Notes: generated by a model not told the origin, from the sequence alone. Positions 29,201 to 36,709 are shown, counted from the first letter of the stretch. The stretch: 64,000 nt of DNA from Terriglobia bacterium (GCA_020073565.1 JAIQEY010000003.1:62001-126000); one strand, 5' to 3'. Numbers and translations: made by a program.

Positions 29201-29980
29201 GTGATGGGCGTCGAGGCATTTGCTGAAGCTGCCCAATGCATGCTTCCCGGTTGGCATGTCGAAGCGGTCGAAGAAGTGAATTTCCTGGCGCCGTTCAAGT
29301 TCTACCGCAGTGAGCCGCGCCCGGTGACAGTCGAAGCTCAAATTCATCCGCAAGGTGACGCCGTGGTGGCAGGTTGCCGATTGATTGGGCGCCGCACACT
29401 CCCGAATCAAACCGAGCCGCAAGTGACCACGCATTTCACGGCTCGTGTGCAGCTAACCAAACAGTCCCCGAAGGTAGTGAAGGTGCCGGCGCTCGGCATT
29501 CCAGTGGGACATATCGTTGAGGCCGCCGAAATCTACGGCCTCTACTTCCACGGGCCCGCGTACCAGGTCCTGGAGCGGGCGTGGTGGGACGGACATCGGA
29601 TCGTCGGGCTGATGGCCAAGGGCCTGCCCGACAATCACCATCCGTCTGAGCTGCCGACGCTCATGGCACCACGGCTGATCGAGCTCTGCTTCCAGACCGC
29701 CGGCGTCTGGGAAATGGGAGTGCAAGGCCGCATGGGGCTGCCGCAGCACATTGATCGAGTCGCGGTAGTCCGCCCAGATCTGGCCGAGGGCAGTCTCTAT
29801 GCCGTGGTCACGCCCAACCTGGCTCTGGGAAGTTTCGATGCAGAGGTCGTAGATACAGCAGGAAACTGCTACGTACAACTCAGCGGGTACCGCACAGTGG
29901 CGCTGCCGAGTGCCGTCGATTCCGAGCGGTTGAAAACACTACAAGCCATCATGTCCGCGGAAGAAGTCACGGTGGCGTGA
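20255..29980 (+). CDS. Pfa/PKS-like multidomain lipid synthase: KS-AT-KS-ACPx6-KR-DH
   Basis: 3241-residue iterative type I synthase. Order: KS1 about 8-455 (Cys217 in DAACASAMAA, His351 in EGHGTST, His391 in KSNFGH); AT about 605-925 (Ser712 in GHSVGE; HAFH, malonyl type); a second KS about 1020-1545 (Cys1282 in NSACAST, His1430, His1470 in GFTGHAMG); six tandem carrier domains centred at 1705, 1855, 1971, 2088, 2205 and 2318; KR about 2420-2860 (TGAAGS at 2643, Tyr2832 in DYSSAND); PKS-type dehydratase about 2945-3225 (His2972 in HQIDGTPVLPG). There is no enoyl reductase or thioesterase. KS1-AT-ACPs-KR resembles PfaA of polyunsaturated fatty acid and other secondary lipid synthases. Oddity: every carrier domain reads DLG(V/I)DTVKQAE, Thr instead of the modified Ser. 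RBS CAGGAG precedes the ATG. Confidence 0.92.
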   Translation: MENTAHRAIAIVGAGAVLPDAPNVAAFWQNIKDGRYSVTEVQPDRWDSALYYDPDHNAPDKTYSKIGGWVREFVWDPIKWKLPIPPRVVDAMDGAQKWAIACTREALKDFGYPERPLDLDRTAVILGNAMAGEKHYQTALRLNFPEYARELAGSESFAALPESVRSNITREFHDRIGKLLPQVTEDSMPGELANCIAGRIANVFNFHGPNYVCDAACASAMAAISSAIEGLVQGHYDAVVTGGIDRNMGAQTFVKFCKIGALSATGTRPYAEGADGFVMGEGCAIFLLKRLADAERDGDKIYAVIRGMGGSSDGKGKGITAPNPVGQKFAIERAWKNAGLSPSTCTLFEGHGTSTSVGDAVEVQCLIAALKDSNLPAHSVALGSVKSNFGHLKGAAGAAGLLKAALALRDKVLPPSVHCEHPLPDFDPEQSPLYVNTELKPWTMPPDGVRRAGLSAFGFGGTNFHAVLEEYIPHRLNGNGKRAAAVSDISNLVAQEGTMNTKGVSGNSQASSSYKAPLRGALVIGAASEAALAERLRVVQKDAQAGNAPAPAAPAESDLRAPERLAIDYVDAADLAGKSANALKALAANQPAIWKALRAQGIFRGHGPAPKVAFLYTGQGSQYVNMLNPIRAAEPIVAEMFAEADRIMTPVLGKPLTEFIYVDANDPKAVAKADEDLRQTEITQPAVMAIDMAMTRLLAAYGITPDFTMGHSVGEYGALIGSGALPFADALEAVSARGRGMTQVAVKDKGLMAAVFAPLEEVERTLKTIDGYVVIANINSEHQTVIGGASQAVTQAMEAFQKAGFEVAPLPVSHAFHTSIVAGASEPLRAVLERLHLESPHIPIVANVTGEFYPTGPNVVPQMLDMLSKQVAAPVQFVKGLRTLYDAGARVFVEVGPKKALQGFAEDVLGPKGDVVSLFTNHPKTGDIASFNQALCGLYAAGLGSATADTVREVPAASVTPVAPPPESLKPISAAPLITSAPVAATPVPSTPTTNSAPFNGDHFNELGRLFADVLERGWQIAHGGDRTRAEVPVVITGAALGLPGTEHIFDDSNIARILRGDQFIDAIPTRLRQAMLDKHITRLVKSDNGGSFETLHDLADVIKLAARGNAFDLEKEFGASADRVAALDRVTQLAIAAGIDALRDAGIPLVLRYKTTTKGTQLPDRWGLPDAMRDDTGVIFGSAFPGLDSFADEMERYYTDHARHEQLAMLESVRTQVVVNNGHSVAAQEIDRRINELRTTLEKEPYVFERRFLLRVLSMGHSQFAEFIGARGPNTQVNSACASTTQAVALAEDWIAAGRCSRVIVISADDITSDHMLGWMGAGFLASGAAATDEKVEEAAIPFDRRRHGLIIGMGAAALVVESAEAARERGIQPICEVLSSVTANSAFHGTRLDVQHICGVMESLIAQAESRCGISRNEIAPKTVFVSHETYTPARGGSASAEINALRRVFGEFADRIVIANTKGFTGHAMGTGIEDVVAVKALETGCVPPVANFKEVDPELGRLNLSKGGAYPVEYALHLGAGFGSQISMTLLRWVKTKDGVRRSPNNLGYAYRIADTTAWNAWLSRMAGRPAADMEVVHRTLRVRDQGPKARVVEVAPAVRAAAVPAPAPQAPLAVPVVAVQPPGLKPVVAKPAPTPPPVLKAEPRVEVKAAAPAPPAPSQPVPRGDAVKQRVLALVAEKTGYPVDMLDLDLDLEADLGVDTVKQAEVFATIREAYGIARDDQIKLRDFPTLAHVIRFVHDRRPDLVVEANASKTTEAKQEIKVAAPQPAAKPAKAITADVVKTVAATAPAAPRAVEIKPVAAPAPAVVAPQGGAGDAVKERIVALVVEKTGYPKDMLDLDLDLEADLGVDTVKQAEMFAAIREIYNIPRDENRKLRDYPTLAHVIRFVFEKRPDLAAPSPATPKAAVEIKPAVPVPAAPAPAVVAPQDGSGDAVKERILALVVEKTGYPKDMLDLDLDLEADLGVDTVKQAEMFAAIREIYNIPRDENRKLRDYPTLAHVIRFVFEKRPDLAAPSPATPNAAVVEIKPAAVPPNAPAPAVVAPPEGAGDAVKERILALVVEKTGYPKDMLDLDLDLEADLGVDTVKQAEMFAAIREIYNIPRDENRKLRDYPTLAHVIRFVFEKRPDLAGAAPAPATPTAAVEIKAAEPAPAPAPTVAVPQDGAGDSVKERILALVVEKTGYPKDMLDLDLDLEADLGVDTVKQAEMFAAIREIYNIPRDENRKLRDYPTLAHVIRFVFEMRPDLAGAAPAAAPPTPKATEEIKAPAPVPVVAQGPTAETIKEKVLEIVAEKTGYPKEMLDLDLDLEADLGIDTVKQAEMFAAVRAAYNIPRDENLKLRDFPTLASVIQFAIDRSGAGVSAPVSPAAIEKPGEKTVALPPKPAIPVARVRPVLTSLDAANSIPRRVPVATVRPALNLCKPSGVVLERGRRIVLMPDKGGVGDALAQRLQETGAEVLRIDDAPDAEALATCLKHWMAAGPVHGVYWLPALDDEGSLRNLDLNTWHEAVRVRVKLLYTTMCTLYEQVAPPRTFLVSATRLGGQHGYDEAGAVAPLGGSVIGFTKTYKRERMDAFVKAVDFEPKGKPAEVASILIEETLRDPGAIEIGYKDGQRWTIGLQEQPAADGQPGLTLDENTVFVITGAAGSIVSAITADLAAASGGTFYLLDLVPDPDPNNPDLKRFVNDKESLKRDLFARIQARGERATPALVEKELAGLERAQAALSAIDAVRAAGGTPHYFSVNLADAEGVANVINQVRKESGHIDVLLHAAGIERSHPLPNKDPREFDLVFDVKSDGFFNLLHAIGDMPLKATVAFSSIAGRFGNAGQTDYSSANDLLCKITSSFRTTRPATRGIAIDWTAWGGIGMATRGSIPKMMELAGIDMLPPEAGVPLIRRELTAGGTRGEIVIGKRLGVLLNEWDATGGLDSAAAEKRLAAQGPMIGKVASFGLYSGLTIETTPDPAIQPFLHDHQIDGTPVLPGVMGVEAFAEAAQCMLPGWHVEAVEEVNFLAPFKFYRSEPRPVTVEAQIHPQGDAVVAGCRLIGRRTLPNQTEPQVTTHFTARVQLTKQSPKVVKVPALGIPVGHIVEAAEIYGLYFHGPAYQVLERAWWDGHRIVGLMAKGLPDNHHPSELPTLMAPRLIELCFQTAGVWEMGVQGRMGLPQHIDRVAVVRPDLAEGSLYAVVTPNLALGSFDAEVVDTAGNCYVQLSGYRTVALPSAVDSERLKTLQAIMSAEEVTVA
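25709..27003 (+). repeat. Tandem carrier-domain DNA repeats inside the megasynthase gene
   Basis: Four nearly identical units of 348-351 bases (carrier domains 2-5), each a carrier domain plus an Ala/Pro linker such as APAPAVVAP. Protein repeats are almost invariant over about 75 residues while third codon positions differ, which points to selection or gene conversion rather than very recent duplication. Carrier domains 1 and 6, flanking this array, are more diverged. Confidence 0.85.
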
Positions 29981-30027
29981 CGAATACAAATTCGATATAG
30001 CGTGACAATGTGCTGATAGGAGCGCTT

Positions 30028-33000
30028 ATGCAGCATGAATTTCAACGCGTAGCGATCGTCAATCGCGGGGAAGCCGCCATGCGCTTCATCCACGCTGCAC
30101 GCGAGTTCAATCTCGAGCACGGCACATCGTTGTGCACAATCGCACTCTTCACCGATCCCGACCGTCATGCCATGTTCGTCCGTGAGGCGGACGAAGGCGT
30201 GCCTCTCGGTCCAGCTCAGGTCATCGACCCCAGCACCCATCACTCCAAGAGCACTTACGTCGACTATGGCCGGCTCGAACAGGCGTTAGTGGCCGCGCGC
30301 GCCGAGGCGGTGTGGGTGGGCTGGGGTTTTGTGGCGGAGCACGCTGATTTCGCCGACCTCTGCCGCGAGATGGGCATCGTGTTCATCGGCCCCGATGGCG
30401 ACGTGATGCGGCGGTTGGGCGACAAGATTGCCTCGAAGCTTCTGGCCGAACAAGCGCAAATATCGGTAGCGCCCTGGAGCGGCGGCCCGGTAGAGACGAT
30501 CACCGACGCCCAGCACCACGCAGACCGCTTAGGCTATCCACTCCTCATCAAGGCGACGGCCGGAGGTGGCGGTCACGGGATTCGCCGGGTGCATTCGGCG
30601 AACGATCTTCCGCAAGCCTTCGAGAGCGCCCGTGCCGAAGCGTTCAAGTCCTTTGGGAACCCAACCGTTTTCATGGAGCAACTCCTGCAGGGCGCACGCC
30701 ACGTCGAGGTCCAGGTTATTGCCGACCACTACGGGACGACGTGGGCTGCCGGTGTGCGCGACTGCACTATCCAGCGCCGCCACCAGAAAATTCTTGAAGA
30801 AGCGCCCTCACCGGCTCTGTCGCTAGGACAGGATCTCGCGCTGCGCGAGGCCGCTGTGCGTCTAAGCCAGGCAGCCGGTTATCACAACGCGGGCACCGTC
30901 GAGTTCCTCTACCAGCCGGAAACCCAGCGCTTCTCGTTCATGGAGATGAACACCCGGCTGCAAGTCGAGCACCCGGTGACCGAACGTACGACGGGCATCG
31001 ATCTGGTCAAGCTTCAGATTCACGTGGCGCGCGGCGGCCGCCTCGAAGGGCAACCGCCGCACACGAGGGGTCACGCCATCGAGGTCCGCCTAAACGCCGA
31101 AGATGCCGACAACGGTTTCGCCCCTGCCCCCGGCGCAGTGGAACGCTTCCGGATTCAGACCGGGCCCGGCGTGCGCATTGATACTGGCGTAGCCGAAGGT
31201 GATGCCGTTCCCGCAGACTTCGACTCCATGATCGCCAAGATCATTGCCTTCGGTCACGACCGCAAAGAAGCCCTTGCCAGACTCCAGGGGGCGCTGCGCG
31301 AGAGCGTCGTCGTCATCAAGGGCGGAGCCAGTAACAAAGCGTTTCTGCTGGAGTTGCTGAATCGTCCTGAGGTGCAGAGTGGTGCAGTCGACATCGGATG
31401 GCTGGACCGTTTGGCGGCCAGCGGCGAACACCTCTGTCGCCATTACGCCGATGTGGCGCTCGTGGCGGCAGCCCTCGAAGCCTACGAGGCTGAACTGGCG
31501 ATCGAGCAGACCCAGTTCTATGCCTCGGCCGTGCGCGGGCGTCCCCAGGTGCGGAAAGGGATCGGCCGGACAGTGGCGCTGCGTTATCGCGGGCACACGT
31601 ATTCGCCCAAGACTTATCGCCTCGGGCCTCGGCAGTTCCGGGTGCAGTTGGATGGAGCGCGCGCTGACGTTCATATCGACCGCCTCGGTCAGTTCGAATA
31701 CTGGCTCACGTGTTTCGGACGCCGCTTCCACGTTGTCTCCGTAGTCCAAGGATTGAGCTACGGGATCGAGGTCGACGGCGTGTCGCATCGCATTGATCGC
31801 GATGACGGCGGTGTGGTGCACGCGCCCGCGCCCGCCGTGGTGGTGTCCATCGCGGTGAAGCCCGGCGACATGGTTTCAGTCGGAGATCGTCTTGCCGTGC
31901 TGGAAGCGATGAAAATGGAAATGCCCGTGGTCGCTCCATTCTCTGGAAGAGTCCGATGCGTGCTGACCATACCCAACGTGCAGGTCGACACCGGAGCCCC
32001 CCTCATGCAGATCGACCCTGCCTCGGATGACCAGACGCTCGCGGCCGGCAAGCGCGTAGCTCTCGGCGCTTCGCTCGTCTCCGACGCAAATCGAGAGACC
32101 GCTTCCTCTGGCGGCAGCCCGAACCTGAAAGAACTCCGCCAGTTCATGCTCGGCTTTGATGTTGACCCGGCGTACGCCGCCCGGCTCCTCGCCGATTGGA
32201 GCAAGAACAGTCCCGCGGACAGTGACGAACTCAGACCGAGCGAGGACGAGATCCTTAATATCTTCGTGGACATCTACTCGCTCTTCCACCGCCAACCGGA
32301 GTTGGACGATCTCACCAGTGGCGAAGAGCCCAGCGCCGAGACTTACCTGTTTTCCTACCTGCGCATGCTCGAGACGCGCGGCGAAGGCCTCGCGCCGACG
32401 TTTGTGGACTCCCTCCGGCGCGCGCTCGCCCACTATGGCGTGCAGTCCCTGGATCGCTCGCCCGAGTTGGAAGAGAGTCTGCTCTGGATCTACAAATCAC
32501 ACCAACGCCTGGAGCAGCAGGTCGCGCCCGTGATGCAACTGCTCGAACAACGTCTGCAGCGCGCAAAAGTCTTGGCGCCGCATGCCGATGAATCGTTCCG
32601 CGCGCTCCTGGACCGCATGATCTCCATGACCCGTGGACTCTTCCCCGCCGTCAGCGACCTGGCCCGCGAGGTGCGCTATCGTTACTTCGAACAGCCGCTG
32701 CTGGAGAGTGCGCGCAAGCAGATCTATGCGGAGGTAGAAGATCACCTGATCTATCTCGCCGCCCATCCTGATGCCGCCGACCGTCGCGAAAGAGTCCGCG
32801 CACTGGTCGAATGCCCGCAGCCGGTCTTGAGTCTGTTCGCGAGCCGGTTCGGCGCCGCCGCTCCTCCCTTGCGCCAATTGATGTTGGAGGTGCTGACCTG
32901 GCGATACTATCGCATTCGAATGCTTATGGATTTTCGCTCCCTCGAGGTAGACGGGCATTCGTATGTGTCGGCTGAATATGAAAAGGATGGCAAGCGCATC

Positions 33001-35643
33001 CACGTCTTCACCACCCACGCCGACTATCTTCATCTGCCGGATGTGGCACAAAAGCTGTTTCCTGCTCTCCAGGAAGTACCCGTCGACCATGACATCGCCA
33101 TCGATTTTTATGTATGGGATTCCAGCCAGCTGGGCGAAACCGATGTTGTGCAGCAGGAAGTTCACTCCATGCTCAACCAGGCCGGCTTTCCGCGCTCCAT
33201 CCGCCGCATCGTGGTTGAAGTCGCTGGCCCCGGTTGCGCCCTGGGGCCGGGAGGGAGTCAGCATTTCACCTATCGCCCCAGCGAAAACGGATACCAGGAG
33301 GAAACGTTCTACCGCGGTATCCATCCCATGATGGGGAAACGGCTGCATCTATGGCGGCTCAGCAATTTCAAGATTGAACGCCTGCCCTCCGTCGAAGACG
33401 TCTACCTCATCCGGGGCGTCGCTCACGACAACCCGAAAGATGAGCGGATCTTCGCTTGTGCGGAAGTGCGGGACTTAACCCCGGTGCGCGACAAGACGGG
33501 CCGCATCGTGCAATTGCCCCATCTCGAACGGATGTTGATGGAAGCGCTCGCCGGCATCCGGCTCTTTCAGTCGCGGCGCCTACCCCGGGAGCGCCTCTAC
33601 TGGAATCGGATCCTGCTGAACGTGTGGCCTCCCTTCAATCTTGAACCGGATGAACTGAGTGACATCGTGCGCAAACTGCTGCCGGAGACCGAAGGCCTGG
33701 GGCTCGAGCAGGTCGTCGTGCGCGCCCGCATTCCCAATCCACAGACCGGCGAACTGCGCGACATGCTGGTGCGCATTTCCGCCCCGGGCGGCAGGGGTTT
33801 GCTCATGACCTTCCGGCCTGCCAACAAACTGCTTCCCATCCGTCCTCTGACTGAGTACGACCAGAAAGTCGTGCGCATGCGCCAGCGTGGACTGCTCTAC
33901 CCCTACGAAATTGTGAAGATGCTCACTCCTTCGCTGGACAACACGCGGGCCGAGTTTCCTCCCGGAAATTTTGTCGAGCACGATCTTGATGGAGAAGGCT
34001 CTCTGGTTCCCGTGGATCGTCCCTATGGCCAGAACAAAGCCAACATTATCGTGGGCGTCATCCGCAACTTCACCACTCAGTATCCCGAGGGCATGACCCG
34101 CGTCGTGCTGCTGGGTGATCCCAGCAAGGATCTGGGCGCCCTCGCGGAGGCGGAATGCCGGCGCATCATCGCCGCTGTGGAGTTGGCGCAAAAAATGGAT
34201 GTGCCGTTGGAATGGTTTGCCATCTCAGCCGGTGCCAAGATCTCCATGGACAGCGGAGTGGAGAATATGGATTGGATTGCCCGCGTGCTGCGTAGCATAG
34301 TCGAGTTCACCCAGGCCGGCGGCGAAGTGAATCTAATCATCAACGGAATCAACGTTGGGGCGCAGCCCTACTGGAATGCCGAAGCGACCATGCTCATGCA
34401 CACCCGGGGCATCCTGATCATGACGCCCAAAGCGGCCATGGTGCTCACCGGCAAACGCGCCCTGGACTATTCCGGCAGTGTCTCAGCCGACGACAATCTG
34501 GGAATCGGCGGCTACGATCGCATCATGGGTCTGAACGGCCAGGCGCAATATCGGGCCCAGGATATCGATGAAGCCTGCCACATCCTCATGCGCCATTACG
34601 CGCACACCTACCGGGCCCCGGGCGAACGATTCCCCAGGCCGGTCGTGACCACCGATCCCATCGACCGGGACGTCCAAGATTATCCACACAGCCGCAACGG
34701 CGAGGAGGGCTTCACTCGAGCCGGCGAGATTTTCTCCAACGAAACGAACCCTGGACGCAAACGGTCCTTCGATATTCGCCGAGTAATGATGGCCGTCGTG
34801 GACCAGGACCATCCACCTCTGGAACGCTGGCCGGGCATGCGGGCGGCTGAAACCGCGGTCGTCTGGGACGCCCATCTCGGCGGCTATCCCGTATGCCTTA
34901 TCGGTATCGAATCCCGCCCGGTGCCCCGCTTGGGATTTGTGCCTGCCGACGGGCCGGATCAATGGTGTGCCGGAACCCTCTTCCCGCTCTCTTCGAAAAA
35001 AGTGGCTCGCGCCATCAATGCGGCCACTAACAACCGGCCGGTCGTGATCCTGGCCAATCTCTCAGGCTTTGATGGTTCTCCGGAGTCCATGCGCAAGCTG
35101 CAGCTTGAGTACGGTGCTGAGATCGGCCGGGCCGTCGTCAACTTTAAAGGCCCCATGGTTTTTTGCGTGATCTCCCGCTATCACGGAGGAGCATACGTGG
35201 TCTTCTCGCGGGCCCTCAACGCCCAACTCAAGGTGGTGGCTTTGGAGGGAGCTTATGCATCTGTCATTGGCGGCGCGCCCGCCGCGGCAGTAGTGTTCGC
35301 CGGCGAGGTCGAGGCCAGAGCTCGCAAAGATCCGCGCCTGCAAGAACTCACCCAGGCCATAGCTCAGGCCGAAGGCGCGGAGAAAGGCCGCTTGCGTACC
35401 CAATGGGATGAGCTCTTCAAAGTCATACATTCCGAGAAACTGGGCGAGGTGGCCGACGAGTTTGACCATGTGCACAGTGTGCAGCGAGCACTGAAAGTCG
35501 GCGCCCTCAATGAAATTATTCCCCCCGCCACCCTTCGCCCGTATCTCATCCATTCCGTCGAAGACGCGGTCGGGAAAGAGGAGAAACTAGAATCCGCAAA
35601 GCCTCAAGCTGAGAAATCCGACGCCGTGGAAACCGCCGCATAG
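30028..35643 (+). CDS. Single-chain acyl-CoA carboxylase (BC-BCCP-central-CT), eukaryotic acetyl-CoA carboxylase-like
   Basis: 1871-residue enzyme expected to carboxylate acetyl-CoA to malonyl-CoA. Biotin carboxylase occupies about 1-455 (VAIVNRGEAAMRF, ATP-grasp KATAGGGGHGIRRV, EMNTRLQVEHPVTE); the biotinyl domain about 575-650 with EAMKME and biotin site Lys629; a long central region about 690-1300 follows; carboxyltransferase about 1330-1830 (ISAGAKISMDSGVE, GYDRIMG, GAYVVFSRALN). This one-chain order with a large central domain, including YWNRILLNVWPPFNLEPDEL, is the eukaryotic layout; most bacteria use separate AccABCD subunits. ATG 30028 is chosen because AGGAG lies seven bases upstream. 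The gene is 47 bases after the megasynthase, so it is the likely dedicated malonyl-CoA source. Confidence 0.88.
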   Translation: MQHEFQRVAIVNRGEAAMRFIHAAREFNLEHGTSLCTIALFTDPDRHAMFVREADEGVPLGPAQVIDPSTHHSKSTYVDYGRLEQALVAARAEAVWVGWGFVAEHADFADLCREMGIVFIGPDGDVMRRLGDKIASKLLAEQAQISVAPWSGGPVETITDAQHHADRLGYPLLIKATAGGGGHGIRRVHSANDLPQAFESARAEAFKSFGNPTVFMEQLLQGARHVEVQVIADHYGTTWAAGVRDCTIQRRHQKILEEAPSPALSLGQDLALREAAVRLSQAAGYHNAGTVEFLYQPETQRFSFMEMNTRLQVEHPVTERTTGIDLVKLQIHVARGGRLEGQPPHTRGHAIEVRLNAEDADNGFAPAPGAVERFRIQTGPGVRIDTGVAEGDAVPADFDSMIAKIIAFGHDRKEALARLQGALRESVVVIKGGASNKAFLLELLNRPEVQSGAVDIGWLDRLAASGEHLCRHYADVALVAAALEAYEAELAIEQTQFYASAVRGRPQVRKGIGRTVALRYRGHTYSPKTYRLGPRQFRVQLDGARADVHIDRLGQFEYWLTCFGRRFHVVSVVQGLSYGIEVDGVSHRIDRDDGGVVHAPAPAVVVSIAVKPGDMVSVGDRLAVLEAMKMEMPVVAPFSGRVRCVLTIPNVQVDTGAPLMQIDPASDDQTLAAGKRVALGASLVSDANRETASSGGSPNLKELRQFMLGFDVDPAYAARLLADWSKNSPADSDELRPSEDEILNIFVDIYSLFHRQPELDDLTSGEEPSAETYLFSYLRMLETRGEGLAPTFVDSLRRALAHYGVQSLDRSPELEESLLWIYKSHQRLEQQVAPVMQLLEQRLQRAKVLAPHADESFRALLDRMISMTRGLFPAVSDLAREVRYRYFEQPLLESARKQIYAEVEDHLIYLAAHPDAADRRERVRALVECPQPVLSLFASRFGAAAPPLRQLMLEVLTWRYYRIRMLMDFRSLEVDGHSYVSAEYEKDGKRIHVFTTHADYLHLPDVAQKLFPALQEVPVDHDIAIDFYVWDSSQLGETDVVQQEVHSMLNQAGFPRSIRRIVVEVAGPGCALGPGGSQHFTYRPSENGYQEETFYRGIHPMMGKRLHLWRLSNFKIERLPSVEDVYLIRGVAHDNPKDERIFACAEVRDLTPVRDKTGRIVQLPHLERMLMEALAGIRLFQSRRLPRERLYWNRILLNVWPPFNLEPDELSDIVRKLLPETEGLGLEQVVVRARIPNPQTGELRDMLVRISAPGGRGLLMTFRPANKLLPIRPLTEYDQKVVRMRQRGLLYPYEIVKMLTPSLDNTRAEFPPGNFVEHDLDGEGSLVPVDRPYGQNKANIIVGVIRNFTTQYPEGMTRVVLLGDPSKDLGALAEAECRRIIAAVELAQKMDVPLEWFAISAGAKISMDSGVENMDWIARVLRSIVEFTQAGGEVNLIINGINVGAQPYWNAEATMLMHTRGILIMTPKAAMVLTGKRALDYSGSVSADDNLGIGGYDRIMGLNGQAQYRAQDIDEACHILMRHYAHTYRAPGERFPRPVVTTDPIDRDVQDYPHSRNGEEGFTRAGEIFSNETNPGRKRSFDIRRVMMAVVDQDHPPLERWPGMRAAETAVVWDAHLGGYPVCLIGIESRPVPRLGFVPADGPDQWCAGTLFPLSSKKVARAINAATNNRPVVILANLSGFDGSPESMRKLQLEYGAEIGRAVVNFKGPMVFCVISRYHGGAYVVFSRALNAQLKVVALEGAYASVIGGAPAAAVVFAGEVEARARKDPRLQELTQAIAQAEGAEKGRLRTQWDELFKVIHSEKLGEVADEFDHVHSVQRALKVGALNEIIPPATLRPYLIHSVEDAVGKEEKLESAKPQAEKSDAVETAA

Positions 35644-35864
35644 CCGCCGAGATGAAAGCACGGGAGCCGCGGAGAGGCGCGTTTGCCGTACTGGAGCCGC
35701 GCAGCGGCCCGCCTGGCGCACCGGAGCCGCAGAGCGGCGGCATTCGTTAGCCCAGCGCGTAAGCGTTGGGAAAGCGGAAGGCAGAGAACAGAGTCCCGAA
35801 GCGACGGCACCCGAGTTGCCACAGAGTCGCTTCTCTCCCTCCGAAATACTATTGGCTGTCACGT

Positions 35865-36608
35865 ATGACGGAAATATATTGGCTGGAACAAACCGAACGC
35901 GACGTGCCCGCCAACAATGATTGGCTCAGCCAGAGCGAAGCTGCGCGTATCAATAGCATGCGCTTTGCGAAGCGCCGTGGAGATTGGCGACTGGGCCGCT
36001 GGACCGCAAAGCTCGCCATAACTGCTTACAAAAAGTTGTCTGTAGACTTACAAACCCTGCGCGATATCGAGATACATGCCGCGCCATCTGGCGCGCCCGA
36101 AGTCTATCTCGCGGGACAGCCAGCAGACATTGCCATCTCACTCAGCCACCGCGGTGGCATAGCCATGTGCGCTGTCGCCCTCTCCAGCGTGGCGTTGGGT
36201 TGCGATCTCGAAGTAATCGAACCGCGCAGCGCTAGCTTTGCTGAGGATTACTTCACGGCGGAAGAAAAAGAGTTTGTGGCACGGGCCCGAGCCGGCGACC
36301 GCTCTCGGCTTCTGGCGCTGCTTTGGAGCGGGAAGGAAAGCGCACTCAAAGCATTGCGCGTAGGCCTTCGACTCGACACTCGTTCGGTAGTGGTCAGCGT
36401 CGATGATGGGGAACAGAATCGGGCCGAAGAGAACCAGACCGTGGATGGAAACCTCACGCTGGCCCAGGGAGCCAATGGCTGGCTTCCATTACACATTCGA
36501 TGCTCGAGCGATCAAATCTTCCACGGCTGGTGGCAGAGCACGCAGGACTTGGTGCGCACCCTGGTCGCCGCTCCGCCCCCTGTCCCGCCGATTCTGTTAG
36601 AGCCGTGA
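35865..36608 (+). CDS. 4'-phosphopantetheinyl transferase, Sfp type
   Basis: 247-residue enzyme that moves the phosphopantetheine arm of CoA onto carrier domains. Motifs are the magnesium site GCDLEVIE (Asp114, Glu116) and WSGKESALKAL (Lys157, Glu158), with FTAEEKEFV between them, and an N-terminal LSHRGGIAMCAVA segment. ATG 35865 is preferred over a frame start at 35766, which lies in repetitive intergenic sequence. It is the last gene of the same-strand run, 221 bases after the carboxylase, and is the natural candidate to activate the six carrier domains. Since those have Thr at the attachment site, this enzyme would need to accept Thr; nothing in its motifs is visibly abnormal. Confidence 0.9.
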   Translation: MTEIYWLEQTERDVPANNDWLSQSEAARINSMRFAKRRGDWRLGRWTAKLAITAYKKLSVDLQTLRDIEIHAAPSGAPEVYLAGQPADIAISLSHRGGIAMCAVALSSVALGCDLEVIEPRSASFAEDYFTAEEKEFVARARAGDRSRLLALLWSGKESALKALRVGLRLDTRSVVVSVDDGEQNRAEENQTVDGNLTLAQGANGWLPLHIRCSSDQIFHGWWQSTQDLVRTLVAAPPPVPPILLEP

Positions 36609-36631
36609 CCGCGTGATCCGAACCCATGCGG

Positions 36632-36697
36632 CGCGGACATTCTTGTCCGCGTGTTTGCAGTGTCGCAACCTGTCCGCGCGGACCAGAGTGTCCGCGC
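36632..36697. repeat. Pair of GTCCGCG hairpins
   Basis: CGCGGACA-TTCT-TGTCCGCG (36632-36651) and GCGCGGAC-CAGAGT-GTCCGCGC (36676-36697). The same short hairpin family appears at 41402-41423 and 63631-63650, always between convergent genes. Here it separates the transferase gene from the convergent patatin gene and may serve as a two-way terminator. Confidence 0.6.
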
Positions 36698-36709
36698 CAC
36701 ACCACCTGA

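Noticed and set aside
20255..29980. Assignment of the megasynthase as a heterocyst-glycolipid or enediyne synthase
   Set aside because: Domain order and the multiple tandem carrier domains fit the Pfa-like secondary lipid synthases better, and none of the enediyne-specific companion genes is present.
36632..36697. Hairpins considered as insertion-sequence ends
   Set aside because: No transposase between or near them and no target-site duplication; they are short hairpins between convergent genes.
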